A stretch of 64,000 bases of DNA from Prorocentrum cordatum (Eukaryota; Sar; Dinophyceae; Prorocentrales; Prorocentraceae). The stretch covers positions 222,898-286,897 of the forward strand of contig CAUYUJ010009513.1 of NCBI GenBank assembly GCA_963575745.1. Reading direction: 5' to 3'. Below are positions 1 to 10,404 of this stretch, piece after piece. The notes beneath the pieces are model-generated. The model searched no databases. It was not told where the DNA came from and was given only the letters and a program-made list of their open reading frames with translations. A program made the position numbers and the translations under genes. Position 1 is the first letter of the stretch; each line of letters begins with the position of its first letter.

Positions 1-41
1 ACGGACGCCGGCTGACGACGCCGACAGCATCCGTTCTTGTC

Positions 42-142
42 TTAACGGGCGAAGAACGGTATAACATAAACTTTCCAGCCGCCCTGGGACAGGCGCCCCC
101 GACAACAAAAAAGTTTATTGTATACCGTTCTTCGCCCGTTAA
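42..142. mobile_element. 101-bp foldback element (MITE-like) with 5-bp target duplication
   Basis: Positions 42-74 and 110-142 are near-perfect inverted repeats of 33 bp that start TTAACGGGCGAAGAACGGTA and differ by a two-base swap; the loop is 35 bp. The element is flanked on both sides by TTGTC (37-41 and 143-147), which looks like a target-site duplication. It has no coding capacity. The superfamily is not recognised; TTAA at the ends recalls piggyBac-type termini, but that is only inference. Confidence 0.75.
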
Positions 143-147
143 TTGTC

Positions 148-940
148 AGCTTTCAAACTCCATGCGGCTCCCTCCGAGGAGGCCGTGGCTTCACATGGAG
201 CGAGGGCACTGGATATCTCCCAGCGTAGAGGCAGGCAACGCAAGAACAAACTCTGGACGGCTCAACGTGGCAGACACATTACACATCGGTCGGAAGACGT
301 AGGTAAAAAAGAAAAAAACTTGAAGTAGGAAGGCGGATGAAGTAGGTTGGGTCCAGGCTCTCCCAGAGAATAGCGAAACACAGCAAAAGCATGCCGATTC
401 TTGAAATAGGAAGGCGCTTAACGTATATTGGTATCTGGGAGTCCAATAATACCTACTTTCAACGACCGGCGTGTATCCCATCAAAAGAGACGCCCACGGA
501 CGAAAAGACCATCAAACCAATCATGTAGAACGGCGCCGGCTTGTTGATTGAAGGAACCGGTAGGGCCAACAGAGAGCACAGCGCGCACACTCAATCTCCA
601 AAGTCTTCACTCAGATCACTACGGATACGGGTCACGGGGGGGCTGGACAGAACCTGCGGGAGAGTACTACCACAACTCGGCGACTATGTTCTGAGAAACT
701 GTGGGGGAAACTGTGTGTTGACTCGGCAGACATCCGCCGATCCCAGAAGAACACCCGCAGACCCTGGACACTTTTTTTCGTCAGCGGCGAGGCGGCGAAC
801 TCCGCTCCACCGAGAAGCTAGATAGGGCCACTTACTAGCGAATTGGCAGGGCGAGCAAAGAGGAAGGGGGGGGCGGCCGAGAGGAAGAAAGGGCGCTCAG
901 TCGCCGAAGAGTGCGACGATGAGCAGCCGGGGGGGCAGCA
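148..940. other. no gene recognised
   Basis: Only short overlapping open frames with no family resemblance are present. Apart from the dispersed repeat at 393-482, nothing can be supported. Confidence 0.5.
393..482 (+). repeat. dispersed repeat, copy 1 (partner at 12858)
   Basis: The stretch that includes ATACCTACTTTCAACGACCG matches 12858-12931 with about one mismatch in five bases. Both copies share an AAGGCG start and the CGACCG segment. Function unknown; probably a decayed mobile fragment. Confidence 0.5.
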
Positions 941-999
941 GCCACGGAGGTGTACTGTAACGAGTGCGGCAGTTGGACACGCGTCCTGAAGCGCATGAC

Positions 1000-1600
1000 G
1001 GACCCCATAGGCCCTTTGGGGTTTCTTGGGGCTCTGGACGCGCATCCTGACGCGCATGACGGACTTTCTGGGTCGGGTCGTGTAGGTTCCTTGGGGTTTT
1101 TGGACGACTTCTTGAAAGCCCTTTGGGAGCCACTCGCGCTTTTGGACAGTCTCTGGGCCCTCTTGAGGGCTCATGGCCCGTTTTGGAGCAATCTCGGAGG
1201 TCCTGGGCCCGAAAAAACGAAAACCCAAACCGCAAGCATGCTGGGCCGTCCTGGGGCCCTCTTGGGCCGTCTTGCGAGGTTCGGGCCCTCTCTGCAGCCT
1301 CCTACGGTCCTCTTGGGCTCTCTTGGAAACATTTTGGGGCCCTCTTTGGCCCCTCTTGGGGCTCTCTCTGGCCGTCCTTGGGCCCTCTGGGAGCGTCCTG
1401 GACCGCCTGAAGTCTTAGGGCAATCTCGGAGATTCTTTGAACCGTCTTCGGCCGATCTGAGCAAGAAGAAGCGAGAACTTCAAACAGTGCAGCACCTTAT
1501 GCAAATAAATTTCTTGGACCTCTCTTGGGCCGTCTTTGGGGCCTTCTGGTTGTTTCTGGGGGCCCCTTGGGCCGTCTCGGGGGTGGACGGGGGAAGGGGG
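1000..1600 (+). repeat. degenerate short-period repeat rich in CTTGGGCCGTC
   Basis: The words CTTGGG, GGGCCCTC and CCGTCTTG recur every 10-25 bases without a fixed period. The long plus-strand open frame here is Gly/Leu/Pro/Trp-rich because of this composition and is not credible as a gene. Similar purine/pyrimidine-skewed tracts recur on the other strand at 14160-14330, 22180-22600, 27460-28150 and 57050-57620. Confidence 0.5.
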
Positions 1601-1850
1601 CGTGTTGCGCTGGCCAGAGCGCGCTTCGCCCCTCCCCTTGAGCCCTCCTCCCTACTAGAACGCTCTGCCCCACCAAAAGGTCATCACTCGTGCCTCGATC
1701 TTTCCGTCATGCTCCACTGCTGTCAGGCTTATGTGCTGTTTTCTGTGGCCGACCCTGTCCCCCCATCGCGCGCGCGCTCAGGAACTCGCCCCCCTCCTCT
1801 CCAGAGCCGGTGTTGGGCAGTGTTCGAAATAGTCTAGATTTCAAAATGAA

Positions 1851-2558
1851 GGGGGGGTAGTGTGATTTGGAGTGGGTCTGCTTGGAGCTGTCTTGGAAGG
1901 ATTGGAGGCTTCCAGGGGGGTCTGGGCAGAGGGCTCCCCGTTCGTGGCTGCTCTGGGGGGGTCTAAACCTGTTTGTCTTGGAGGTTTGAGACCCACTCTT
2001 TTTATTACGAAAATTTGAATAACTACTTAGTTGTTCGGACAGGCTTTGGCCGAGGCCCAAAACACAGCAACAAAAACCAGCGATCCTGGGCGGGAGGCCC
2101 TCGATAGCGAAACACCGCGCGGTCTTCTGGGCGGTGTGGGCTTCCGGGCCCCTACCCATCGGCGATCAATGGGCCATCGGAGGTCGGTGGGTCTCCCCCC
2201 GAACTTACGAGTCCCCCCCCTAACATTGCCGCTGATCTCCCTCCCCCCTCCATACCAGATCGTCGGAACGAAAAAGGACAACACGCTGACGGGCTCTGAA
2301 CGGCGGCGCGTCACTGAGACTACTTCTCCATGCCGACCCTCCTCCTCCTCCTCGTCCCACCGGCGCCTCGCCACGCTCCGTCGGGGCAGGCCTGGGCGAG
2401 CCTGGTTCGGGCGGGTGGTATGAAGTAGTGGGGGGGTGGAGATATGGGCCCAAAAAAGGACCCCAAAGGTTACCTTTTGACCCATGTCTTCACCAACCAT
2501 CTGGGACAGCCCCCATTACCACCCGCCCGAGCTAGTCTGGTAAGACAGAGAGTTGAGC
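1851..2558. other. no gene recognised
   Basis: Mixed-composition sequence with short frames only. No repeat with a partner elsewhere in the window was noticed. Confidence 0.4.
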
Positions 2559-2559
2559 A

Positions 2560-2755
2560 GAGACCGACCGTACAGGCATTCTTATAGGCCTACACGACAT
2601 TCTCTTAGAACCCCAAAATGTTCTGATAACAAAAACGCTGCTCTCACACCGTGAGCCCGATGAACTCAAAGAAAACAGGCTGGGCCAGAAATGTTCCGAG
2701 AACATCTCGCGCAGGCCACATAAGGTTATTAGAACATTCTTTAACCAGGCCCATA
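2560..2755. mobile_element. foldback element family 2, copy 1
   Basis: This copy aligns with 12025-12240 over its whole length. Shared landmarks are GACCGACCGT, TATAGGCCTAC, CACGACAT followed by TTAGAACCCC, an inner A-rich stretch, then GAAATGTTC, GAGAACATCTCG and an end resembling CAGGCCCAT. The inner arms (ACGACATTCTCTTAGAAC against GTTCCGAGAACATCTCG) are inverted and could form a long stem. No coding capacity. Confidence 0.65.
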
Positions 2756-3251
2756 ACGACGACGACGACAACGACGACGACGACGACTCTTGCGAAGAAG
2801 CTCCGCAGCCCGAGCCGAGGAGGGCGCCACGCCGGCGGGCTGCCTCGCGGGGGCAGGCAGGGCGGCCAACCGTTTTGCCCGCGCCGGTCCTGGCTGGTCT
2901 CACCCAGGGCCCAGGGTTGAGGCAGCCAGTTGAGGCATTCAAATCCACGTACAGACATAGATGTGTATATCTATATAAACAAAAATGTACACACAGACAG
3001 GTGACGAAATCTTCTAGGTAACATCAACACACGCACGTATGTACATGTGTACATGTTTCCTTTTATGTATCCATACAGATACAGACACATATATCGGTGT
3101 AGGGAGGGTGGACTCTGCGGACTTGTTTGTTGCTGACCGCGAGTTATCGAAGCGTGACGTCCCACCGAAGCGAAACAGCACTTCTGACGCAACCCTTCCA
3201 AAACACACCGTTGATTCATATGTGTTGCCAAGGCCAAGCTGATCCGCCCGC

Positions 3252-3465
3252 GAAACTTATCACCATTACCATAATTGCACCATCCTCTCCATCATCCTAA
3301 TCATCCACACCATCACCATCACCATCGCCATCACCATCACCATCACCGTCATCGTCATCATCCTCATCATCATCCTCATCAACCCCACCACTGACATCAT
3401 CATCCTCATCATCATGATCGTCATCATCGTCATCATCTGCATCAACAGCTCGACTGCGTTCCTAT
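3252..3465. repeat. CAT/ATC trinucleotide tract
   Basis: Interrupted ATC/CAT repeats of about 200 bp, plus a short ACG tract at 2757-2790. Simple sequence. Confidence 0.8.
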
Positions 3466-3499
3466 GTTATCCCTATTGGGTCAGGTAGTGGGGGGATTA

Positions 3500-4330
3500 C
3501 GATTGAATTCCAGCTAAATGTGCATCATATGCCTTGTGCATTTCCTTTGAATGAGGAGGAAGCAGACAAGGGGAAAGGAGGGGGGGATTACTTCTCATTG
3601 CATTCCTAGTGTATCCCGATGTCATTAGCAATGTATCCACCTGATACCGGAGACAAACACCAATCAGGGCTATAGGGCTAGGGGGCTATAGGGCCATAGG
3701 GTTATTGAGCTATAGGGCTATAGAGCTAGGGCTATAGAGTTGTAGGGCTATAGGGCACCCCCGGGCACCCGGGCACCCCCGGGTACCGCTCGGGCACCCC
3801 CCCAGGCACCCGGGCACCCGGGCACCCCCGGGCACCCGGGCATCTGGGCGTGCGGCGAAAATCAACGGCAAACCTAACCTAATCATATGAATCCGTTAGG
3901 ACCCCTACAGAGGCAAGCTCTGATTGGGGAATGTGGAGAGAGGGGAAGAGGGGGATGAATTGCTATGGCAAGCAAAGTGGCTTCCTACTGAGCTTGAAAG
4001 GCGGGGGAGGTGACGAATTCTAATTGCATTCCTGTTGCATTCATAATGTATTACGAACAGCGGAGGAGGGAGGGGGAGGGACCGAGAGAGGGGGGATGGA
4101 TTCCCATTGTACTCGTTTTGCATTGCTGTTGTATTCCTATTGGCGGCGGGGGGATGGAGGAGGGTGCCGGATTCCTTTTGCATTACTGATGTGCTCCTAC
4201 TTGGTGGAGGGGGAGGGAGGGGATGAGAAATTCTGATTGCACTCCAAATGAACTCCTATCGTTTTCAATGTGGAGGGGGAGGGAAGACAAATGGGGCTGA
4301 GACGGGGTATGAATTCCCATTGTCAGAGTG
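3500..4330 (+). repeat. degenerate minisatellite, unit about 70-80 bp, first block
   Basis: Units carry an ATTCCTATTGCATT-like half followed by a G-rich half (GGAGGGGGAGGG). Recognisable units begin near 3590, 4015, 4095, 4165, 4230 and 4310. The same unit resumes at 5690 after about 1.3 kb of other repeats, so the array was split by later repeat growth or insertion. Confidence 0.6.
3660..3845. repeat. GGGCTATA and GGGCACCC short tandem repeats
   Basis: Variants of GGGCTATA at 3668-3758 are followed directly by GGGCACCC/CCCGGGCA units to 3845. Two unrelated short units lie side by side. Confidence 0.75.
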
Positions 4331-4397
4331 AGGGGGCCGAATGGTCATTCACAGTCCCTGGGTGCGTGGCTGAAGTGGAATTCCGCGGTGCGGATTC

Positions 4398-4485
4398 TCG
4401 TTGTTGTTGTTGGTTGTTGTTGTTGTTGTTGTTGTTTGTTGTTGTTGTTGTTGTTGTTGTTATTGTTGTTGTTGTTTGTTGTTGT

Positions 4486-4535
<50 letters not shown>

Positions 4536-4602
4536 AATGTCGTTGTTGTTGTTTGTTGTTGTTGTTGTTAATGTCGTTGTTGTTGTTTGTTGTTGTTTGT
4601 TG
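4398..4602. repeat. GTT trinucleotide tract
   Basis: About 200 bp of GTT with rare interruptions (AATGTCGTT twice). It produces artificial poly-Val/Leu/Cys or poly-Asn/Gln frames. Confidence 0.9.
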
Positions 4603-4611
4603 TCGTCGTCC

Positions 4612-5325
4612 CACCCGCAACCCGCCCCGCGACCCACCCGCGACCCACCCCGCGACCCACCCCGCGACCCACCCGCGACCGCACCTGCGACCCACCCGCG
4701 ACCGCACCTGCGACCCACCCCGCGACCCACCCCGCGACCCTCCCCGCGACCCACCCCGCGACCCACCCCGCGACCCGCCCGCGGCCCACCCCGCGACCCA
4801 CCCGCGACCCACCCGCGACCCACCCGCGACCCACCCGCGACCCACCCGCGACCTACCCCGCGACCCACCCGCGACCCACCCCCGACCCAAACCACGTTCA
4901 AGGTACAAACAATTTTCGGCGCCTGCGGCGGGCTTTTTTTGCATTCCTTCCAGGTGGAGAGCCCGCGACCCACCCCGTGACCAACTCGCGACCAACCCGC
5001 GACCCAAACCACGTTCAGGGTACAAACCACATTTTTCGGCGCCTGCGGCGGGCATCTTTTGCATTCGTTTCAGTGGAGAGCCCGCGGCCCACCCGCGACC
5101 ACGTTCAGGGTACAAACCACATTTTTCGGCGCCTGCGGCGGGCATCTTTTGCATTCGTTCCCGGTGGAGAACCCGCGGCCCACCCGCGACCCAAACCACG
5201 TTCAGTGTACAAACCACATTTGTTTGGCGCCTGCGGCGGGCTGCTTTTGCATTCCTTCCAGGTGGAGGTGGAGAGCCCGCGACCCACCCGCGACCTAAAC
5301 CACGTTCACTGAACAAACCAATGCT
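4612..5325 (+). repeat. composite minisatellite: CGACCCACCC unit, then a ~97-bp unit
   Basis: From 4615 to 4890 the 10-12 bp unit CGACCCACCC(CG) is repeated about 25 times. From 4890 to 5310 this unit alternates with a longer block (AAACCACGTTCA, GGTACAAACCAC, CGGCGCCTGCGGCGGGC, TTTTGCATTC, GTGGAGAGCCCGCG), giving four to five copies of a higher-order repeat of roughly 95-105 bp. Long frames on both strands follow from the repeats. Confidence 0.8.
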
Positions 5326-5399
5326 GGGAGGACGATGATGGAGGCCGATGAGGGGGAGGACGACAATGGGAGGACGATACTGAAAGGACGAGGGGGGGA

Positions 5400-5545
5400 G
5401 AGGGAGGACGAGGAAGAAGAGGAGGAGGAGGAGGACGAGGTGGAGGAGGAGGATGACGATGACGATGAGGAGGAGGAGGAGGAGGAGGAGGAGGCGGAGG
5501 AGGATGAGGATGAGGAGGAGGAGGAGGAGGAGGAGGAGGAGAGCG
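5400..5545. repeat. GAG tract
   Basis: Interrupted GAG/GAC repeats; polypurine on the plus strand. Confidence 0.85.
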
Positions 5546-5659
5546 CCATCGACAGAGAAGGTGGGGGCCACGAGGTCCGCCGGCTCGACGACGCCCGCGT
5601 CGCCCGCGCCCGCCCCCTCACTCTTATCCGCAACTGCGGGGTATAAGTATTAGTATTGT

Positions 5660-5930
5660 GCTTCCATTTCATTTCATATGAGAGGGGGTCTGGATTCCTA
5701 TGGTATGCCTATTGCATCCCTATTGGACAGAGGGCGGGATGAGGAGAGGAATTCAACTTGCATTCATGTTGCATTCCGATTGGCGAAGCAGAGGTGTTGA
5801 GAGGCGGAGGGATGGGGAGGGGGGGAAATTCCTATTGCATTTCTTTTGTATCTCTATTGGGGTAAGGGGAAGAGAAGGGGTGAGGAATGAATCCCGATTG
5901 CATTCCTAGTGATTTCTCCTCCTGGGCACC
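5660..5930 (+). repeat. degenerate minisatellite, second block
   Basis: Same unit as 3500-4330: TATTGCAT and CATTCCGATTGG halves with G-rich spacers, units near 5690, 5755, 5830 and 5895. Confidence 0.55.
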
Positions 5931-6329
5931 GCTTGCGCAAAGGTCGTCCTCCTCCTCCGTTTCTTCCTTCTCCTCCGACCTCCTCTATTGGAGGATTGCG
6001 AAGAATGACGAGACAGACGAGAAGGGAGGATGATATGAATGAGTAGTAGTAGGAGGATGAGCAGTAGGAGGATAAGGAGGGGACGGCGAGGAGAAGCTCT
6101 ATCATGAGGAGTAGAGGAGGATGCTGAGGATCAGTTCATCTTGCTCTGCCCCCTGCTCTTGTCAACCCCCTTCGTCTCGTCTTCATCATCATGCATATTC
6201 TCCTCACATCTCCATTATAGAAAGGGGGACGAGGAGAGGGGGAAGAATATGCGGAAGAGGTTCTCAGCAGATGAGGCGGAGGCGGAGGATACGGATGAGT
6301 AGTACGAGGACAATCAGGAGAATGTTGAG

Positions 6330-6432
6330 ACTGATGAATATGGAAATAATGATGATGACGACGAGGATGATGAGGATGATGATGATGGTGATGATGGTGA
6401 TGATGATGATGGTGATGATTCTGATGATCAGG
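6330..6432. repeat. GAT trinucleotide tract
   Basis: GATGAT/GATGGT repeats of about 100 bp within a larger purine-rich stretch (5940-6480). Confidence 0.8.
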
Positions 6433-6730
6433 GGGATGTGTAAGATGAGCGACGGGATAAGTACGATGAGGAGGTGGAAGGGGGACAATGCTATTGCAGT
6501 GGACACATCATACTATGCTTGGGTGGGCGTTCTCTGAGTGCCCGGACTTCGCTGCCCCAATATGCAACACGTTACACGTGGCGTCTTGACACGAAACTCA
6601 ACACGCAGCTTGAACACGCAGGCTTGGCGAGAGACGCTCGCCGAAACGGGGCCCCAACACGTGCGCGAGAGACTTGTTGAACACAGTGTGTGTTGCGTTT
6701 CAGCACGTGCATGTGCTGGCAGCTACGTTA

Positions 6731-6926
6731 TGCGGCGAGCGAGGGGGGAAATGAGAAGGAGAAGGCCTTCTCATAGGCATCGGGGATTCTCAAAGGCCTC
6801 TGGCCTTCTGAGAGGTTTTTGGTGTCTTCAGGGAAGGCTGAAACAACTTCTCAGAAGGCTCTGAGGGGCTTCCGAACCTTCTGAGGAGGCCCGCCCCTTC
6901 TCACTTCCCCCCCGTCACTCGCCGCA
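6731..6926. mobile_element. foldback element family 5, copy 1
   Basis: The left end (TGCGGCGAGCGAGGGGGGAA followed by ATGAGAAGGAGAAGGCC) is inverted at the right end (CCTTCTCACTTCCCCCC and CTCGCCGCA). The interior has further CTTCTGAGAGG/CCTTCTGAGGAGG pairs. Flanks GCTACGTTA (6722-6730) and CCTACGTTT (6927-6935) match at 7 of 9 bases, suggesting a 9-bp target duplication as in Mutator-like elements. A sister copy lies at 9001-9208. Confidence 0.7.
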
Positions 6927-6933
6927 CCTACGT

Positions 6934-7093
6934 TTAGATCGGGCATGTTCTCCTACAGGCGGACCTTGGGCGAAAAATGCAAATGGTCAAACATATTCAG
7001 AAACATTGGCAGACGCATCATAGAACAAATCGTCTGCAGACAAGTTTTTGACTATTCTTGAGTATTCCTTCTGCAGAGTCGGGGAGACATAAG
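6934..7093. mobile_element. foldback element family 1, copy A
   Basis: The left end TTAGATCGGGCATGTTCTCC and CTACAGGCGGA, an inner GGGCGAAAAAT, and a right half containing TCTGCAGACAAGTTTTTGAC, GAGTATTCC and TCTGCAGAG match the family 1 consensus. The right terminal repeat is decayed (GTCGGGGAGACATAAG), and no target duplication is seen. It abuts the family 5 element on its left. Confidence 0.65.
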
Positions 7094-7555
7094 ACTCGGG
7101 TACGGGGGACTCCAGTTGGCCTGACGGGGCCATCATAAAAATGACGAGACCCAATATGAAATTTGACGCGAGCTCCCGCTGCAAACATCCCACGAACACT
7201 GGACCGTCAGACTCCAGGACCCGCTCGGCAAAAAACGTCGGCAAACCCGACTTCTGGCTTACTCGAGTCTCACGTTCCCCCGGTAGGTGGACATGGCTGG
7301 CTTACAGCTGGGTGCCCGAACTTCTCGCGTGGGCGCCTGTGCTGCAGCGGCGGCGCCGCGGGCTCTTCGCCCTGCGGCCGCGGCGCCGCGGCCTGCGGCG
7401 CCAGAGCGCCAGCGGCGCGCCTCTGCGCGGAGGCCCCGGGGGGAGGACCCCTGCCTCCTTTTTGTTGCAGGAGCGGCCGCGTCACGAATTGGAGAGGCCC
7501 ACTCCTTCCCCTCCTCCTACTCCTCCTCCGTCGCGTCCCCCTTCTCCTCCCTAAG

Positions 7556-8231
7556 AACAAGCACCACAGGACAAGCTCGGCAGACTCTCGAAGGAAGTAC
7601 TCAACAACAAGGAGGGCGAAGGATGGGCGCTGGCAGCGTTGATAACTATACTGTGCCGCCTCTCGTTGCACAACAGTCGCGAGTTAGCAGAGCTCATCGG
7701 CGCCCACTACGCATGCTACTTGGTTCCTCGTACGGCAGGGTTGGTTAAAATGATGCGGACCGCAGGACAAGATTACAATACCAAATGCAAAGAGGCAGGC
7801 AAAGATCACGGACTGGGACCCCCATGACCTCACATATTCATGGGACTTCTGTACTGCCTAGTCAGCGTGGCGGACAACATACCAGTCCCCAGCAAGACGA
7901 CGCTGATTGTCTACTGGAGTAACATAGCCAAGATGCACCAAGCGACGGCGCCCCGTACAGTTCAAGAACACGTTCGGTTTCTTCGTATGAGAGGATGCCA
8001 CTTCGAGAAGATCCACTTGTGGCACCAGCTCTCCAGCCCATCACGATCAAGGATCAGGACGGGGAGCTGCTGACCCTGCACGAAACCACCGCTCAAGCAG
8101 TGGAGGCGCAGGGGGGCAAATTCAAACCAGGATCTGCGCCGAGAGGCGCGATGGGGAGGGACGCGGAGAAGCTACTGGGTCGGATCGTACTATCCCACGA
8201 CGTCGTCCAGAAGCAGGGTCACAAGAAATAG
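7556..8231 (+). pseudogene. broken coding remnant of unknown family
   Basis: A pyrimidine-rich run ends in CCTAAG at 7555 and looks like a splice acceptor. A frame follows with normal protein composition: KLGRLSKEVLNN, WALAALITILCRLSLHN, then ELIGAHYACYLVP. The in-frame TGA at 7825-7827 interrupts it after GLGPP, and the same frame resumes with HIFMGLLYCLVSVADN and RTVQEHVRFLRM to about 8040. A frame change then leads to LQPITIKDQDGELLTLHE and PRGAMGRDAEKLLGRI, ending at 8231. The protein is helical, with no motif I can name. One stop and one frameshift suggest a decayed retroelement gag-like or host exon. Confidence 0.45.
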
Positions 8232-8839
8232 CACGGCCGATTACGATAGATGGATCTGAACGGATGGTGGAGATGCTGCAAACATGATATTTGGATGCTG
8301 AGGCTCTAACCAGAATGCAGCGCGCGTCCGCCAGGCTTACATTAGAATACAAAGCTGGTGCTAGATGTGTTCTTACGTTTCATCATGTCTGTAGCACTGT
8401 GGAGCCCAGTAGAGATATTATAACACTGCTTCAGAGATCCTCCAGGGTCCGACTTAGGAATCGTGACCTCTCCCTTTCCTCGGTTGAGTCCCCTTCCCCT
8501 TTCCCCCTGCTCGCTCCGCCCTCTCCTCCTCCTCAAACGTCTGAGCCCAAACCTGACAGCACTTAGAAAGAAACACAATTGTGGGATTGCTACTTCTTGA
8601 CTCGCACCTAGAGCTCTCAGGGGACAAGGTGCCTCTGGAGGGCCACGGAGGGGCCCATTTTCCCCAAGGTCCCTCCTTAGGCCAGTGGAATCCCCCCGCA
8701 GGGCCGCTGGCAGGCGCGTTCTCACGCGCTCACAGAGCCATATACACATCCAAAGTCTCACTCGTTTAAGTCGTGAGGCCCCCTCACCCAGCAAGACATC
8801 GAACAACGGGCTCGTGAGTGGTATTGTCTTGTCTTGTCC

Positions 8840-8960
8840 TCCTCCCTCCTCCTCTTACTCCTCCTCTTCCTCGTCTTCCTGCATCTCTTCCTCCCCCTCT
8901 CCCTCCTCCACCTCCTCCCCCTCCTCCTCCACCTCCTCCTCCTCTTCCTCCTCCTCCGCG
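8840..8960. repeat. CTC tract
   Basis: Interrupted CTC/TCC repeats of about 120 bp directly before family 5 copy 2. Confidence 0.85.
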
Positions 8961-9000
8961 GATCGCCTACGGCCCCGGGGGCAACCGTGCAAGGCCCAGA

Positions 9001-9208
9001 CTTGGCGGCGAGCGATGGGGGAAGATGTGAAGGAGAAGGCCTTCCCAGAAGGCAGCGGGGCTTCTCGGAAGGCCTCGCACCTTCTGAGAGGTTCTTGTTT
9101 TGGTCTGTCTGCAAGGAAGGCTGAGACAACTCCTCAGAAGGCTGGTGGACTTCCGAGCCTGCTGAGGAGGCCTGCTCCTTCTCACTTCCCCCCTCGCTCG
9201 CCGCCAAG
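9001..9208. mobile_element. foldback element family 5, copy 2
   Basis: Ends CTTGGCGGCGAGCG and CGCTCGCCGCCAAG are exact inversions, extended by GGGGGAAG...GTGAAGGAGAAGGCC against GCTCCTTCTCACTTCCCCCC. AAGGCCCAGA precedes the element and AAAGGCCCAAA follows within two bases, a probable target duplication. Interior resembles 6731-6926. Confidence 0.75.
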
Positions 9209-9655
9209 GAAAGGCCCAAACGTACCCCAAGGATGACGTGCCCCCAGTGCCAAGGCCGCGCTGACGGCGTGCTTGGTAAACGGTGCGGTTGGGAATCTTA
9301 TTTTTGTGGCACCTGGCTCACGCAAACAACATGTATAAGATCACCAAACACTGCTTCCGACAGTTCAAATATGCGAATGTATCGAACGAGAACGACAGAG
9401 CGAGCTGTAGGAAAACACGAGCCACGCGTTCCTACAATTGGTTGAGCCACGAACCACGCCTTCCGACAAATGGACGTCCTACTTCGCCGTCAGCTAACAC
9501 ACCTTTAGCGCGTCTACGGTAGTGAGGTGTCGCAGCGGCCACGGCTCCAGGCACGGTGGGCGCCAGAGCGCAGCCGCTGGGCGTCCCGAGGTGGGCCCTG
9601 GTGCCCCCTCTCCGGGGAGCGCTTGCTCTGGGGCACGTGGAGCAAGAAGGAACTC
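9209..9655. other. no gene recognised
   Basis: Short frames only. GAGCCACG is repeated near 9420 and 9445. Nothing further can be supported. Confidence 0.4.
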
Positions 9656-9659
9656 CATC

Positions 9660-9705
9660 AACATAAGCTGTTGGCGCTCCGCGCGGAGTGCCAACAGTTT
9701 ATGTT
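9660..9705. repeat. 46-bp palindrome
   Basis: AACATAAGCTGTTGGCGCTC is mirrored by its complement with three mismatches, with almost no loop (GCGC centre). As RNA it would fold into a stem of about 20 pairs. No U-tract follows, so it is not a bacterial-type terminator. Confidence 0.75.
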
Positions 9706-10159
9706 TATGGCGTGTTTTCTTCTTCGAGTGCGCCTGGCCTCCCCCTGTTCGACACGATGGCTCGGAGGGAGGCCAGGCTTCACAGCGCGGTGCGGCGCGC
9801 GAGTGCGGCTCCCTGCTGCGGCCCCCTTGCGTCGAGGAGAAACACACGACGGGTGATTGATTTCGCCACACGTTTGGCCCCTGGGGGGCCTGACAATGGG
9901 CCCCGGGGACCGTCCAGAGAGGATCTGGGAAGCAAAACGATCCGCGGGAAACACGGTGACGGCATTGAATAAAGAACCACTTGATAAGGAAGCCAGGGTC
10001 TGGAAGCTGGTGGAACTCCAATCGTTGATTGGCTATGGGTAGCACCGCCGCCCTCATCAGATAAGGAACCCTCCAGGGTCTGTCGCCTCGTGGGCACGTC
10101 GCAGAGGTGGGTTTCTCTTGGGGGACCAGGGCCCCCGAGGACAACCCAGACAGCGGATG

Positions 10160-10404
10160 TGATGGGCCTGTTTTCCACCACCACCGCCATAAGTTGGAGG
10201 GGGAGGGGGTTCTCCTCCCCCTCCTCCTCCTCCTCCTCCTCCTCCTCCTCCTCCCCCCTCCTCCTCCTCCTCCTCCTCCTCCACCTCCTCCTCCTCCTCC
10301 TCCTCCTCCTCTTCGTCCACCTCCTCCTCCTCCTCGTCCTCCTCCTCGTCCTCCTACTCCTTCCCCCCTCCAACTTATGGTGGTAGTGGAAAGCAGGCCC
10401 ATCA
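10160..10404. mobile_element. foldback element family 3, copy 1, carrying a CTC tract
   Basis: The ends TGATGGGCCTGTTTTCCACC and CACCGCCATAAGTTGGAGGG are inverted at 10365-10404 (CCCCTCCAACTTATGG, GGAAAGCAGGCCCATCA), giving arms of about 45 bp. The whole interior is an interrupted CTC tract. GGATG flanks both sides. Copies 2 and 3 are at 12372 and 18300. Confidence 0.8.

Noticed and set aside
4270-5571. Long frames rich in Val/Leu/Cys, Asn or Pro/Thr/Arg
   Set aside because: They follow entirely from the GTT, CGACCCACCC and GAG repeats.
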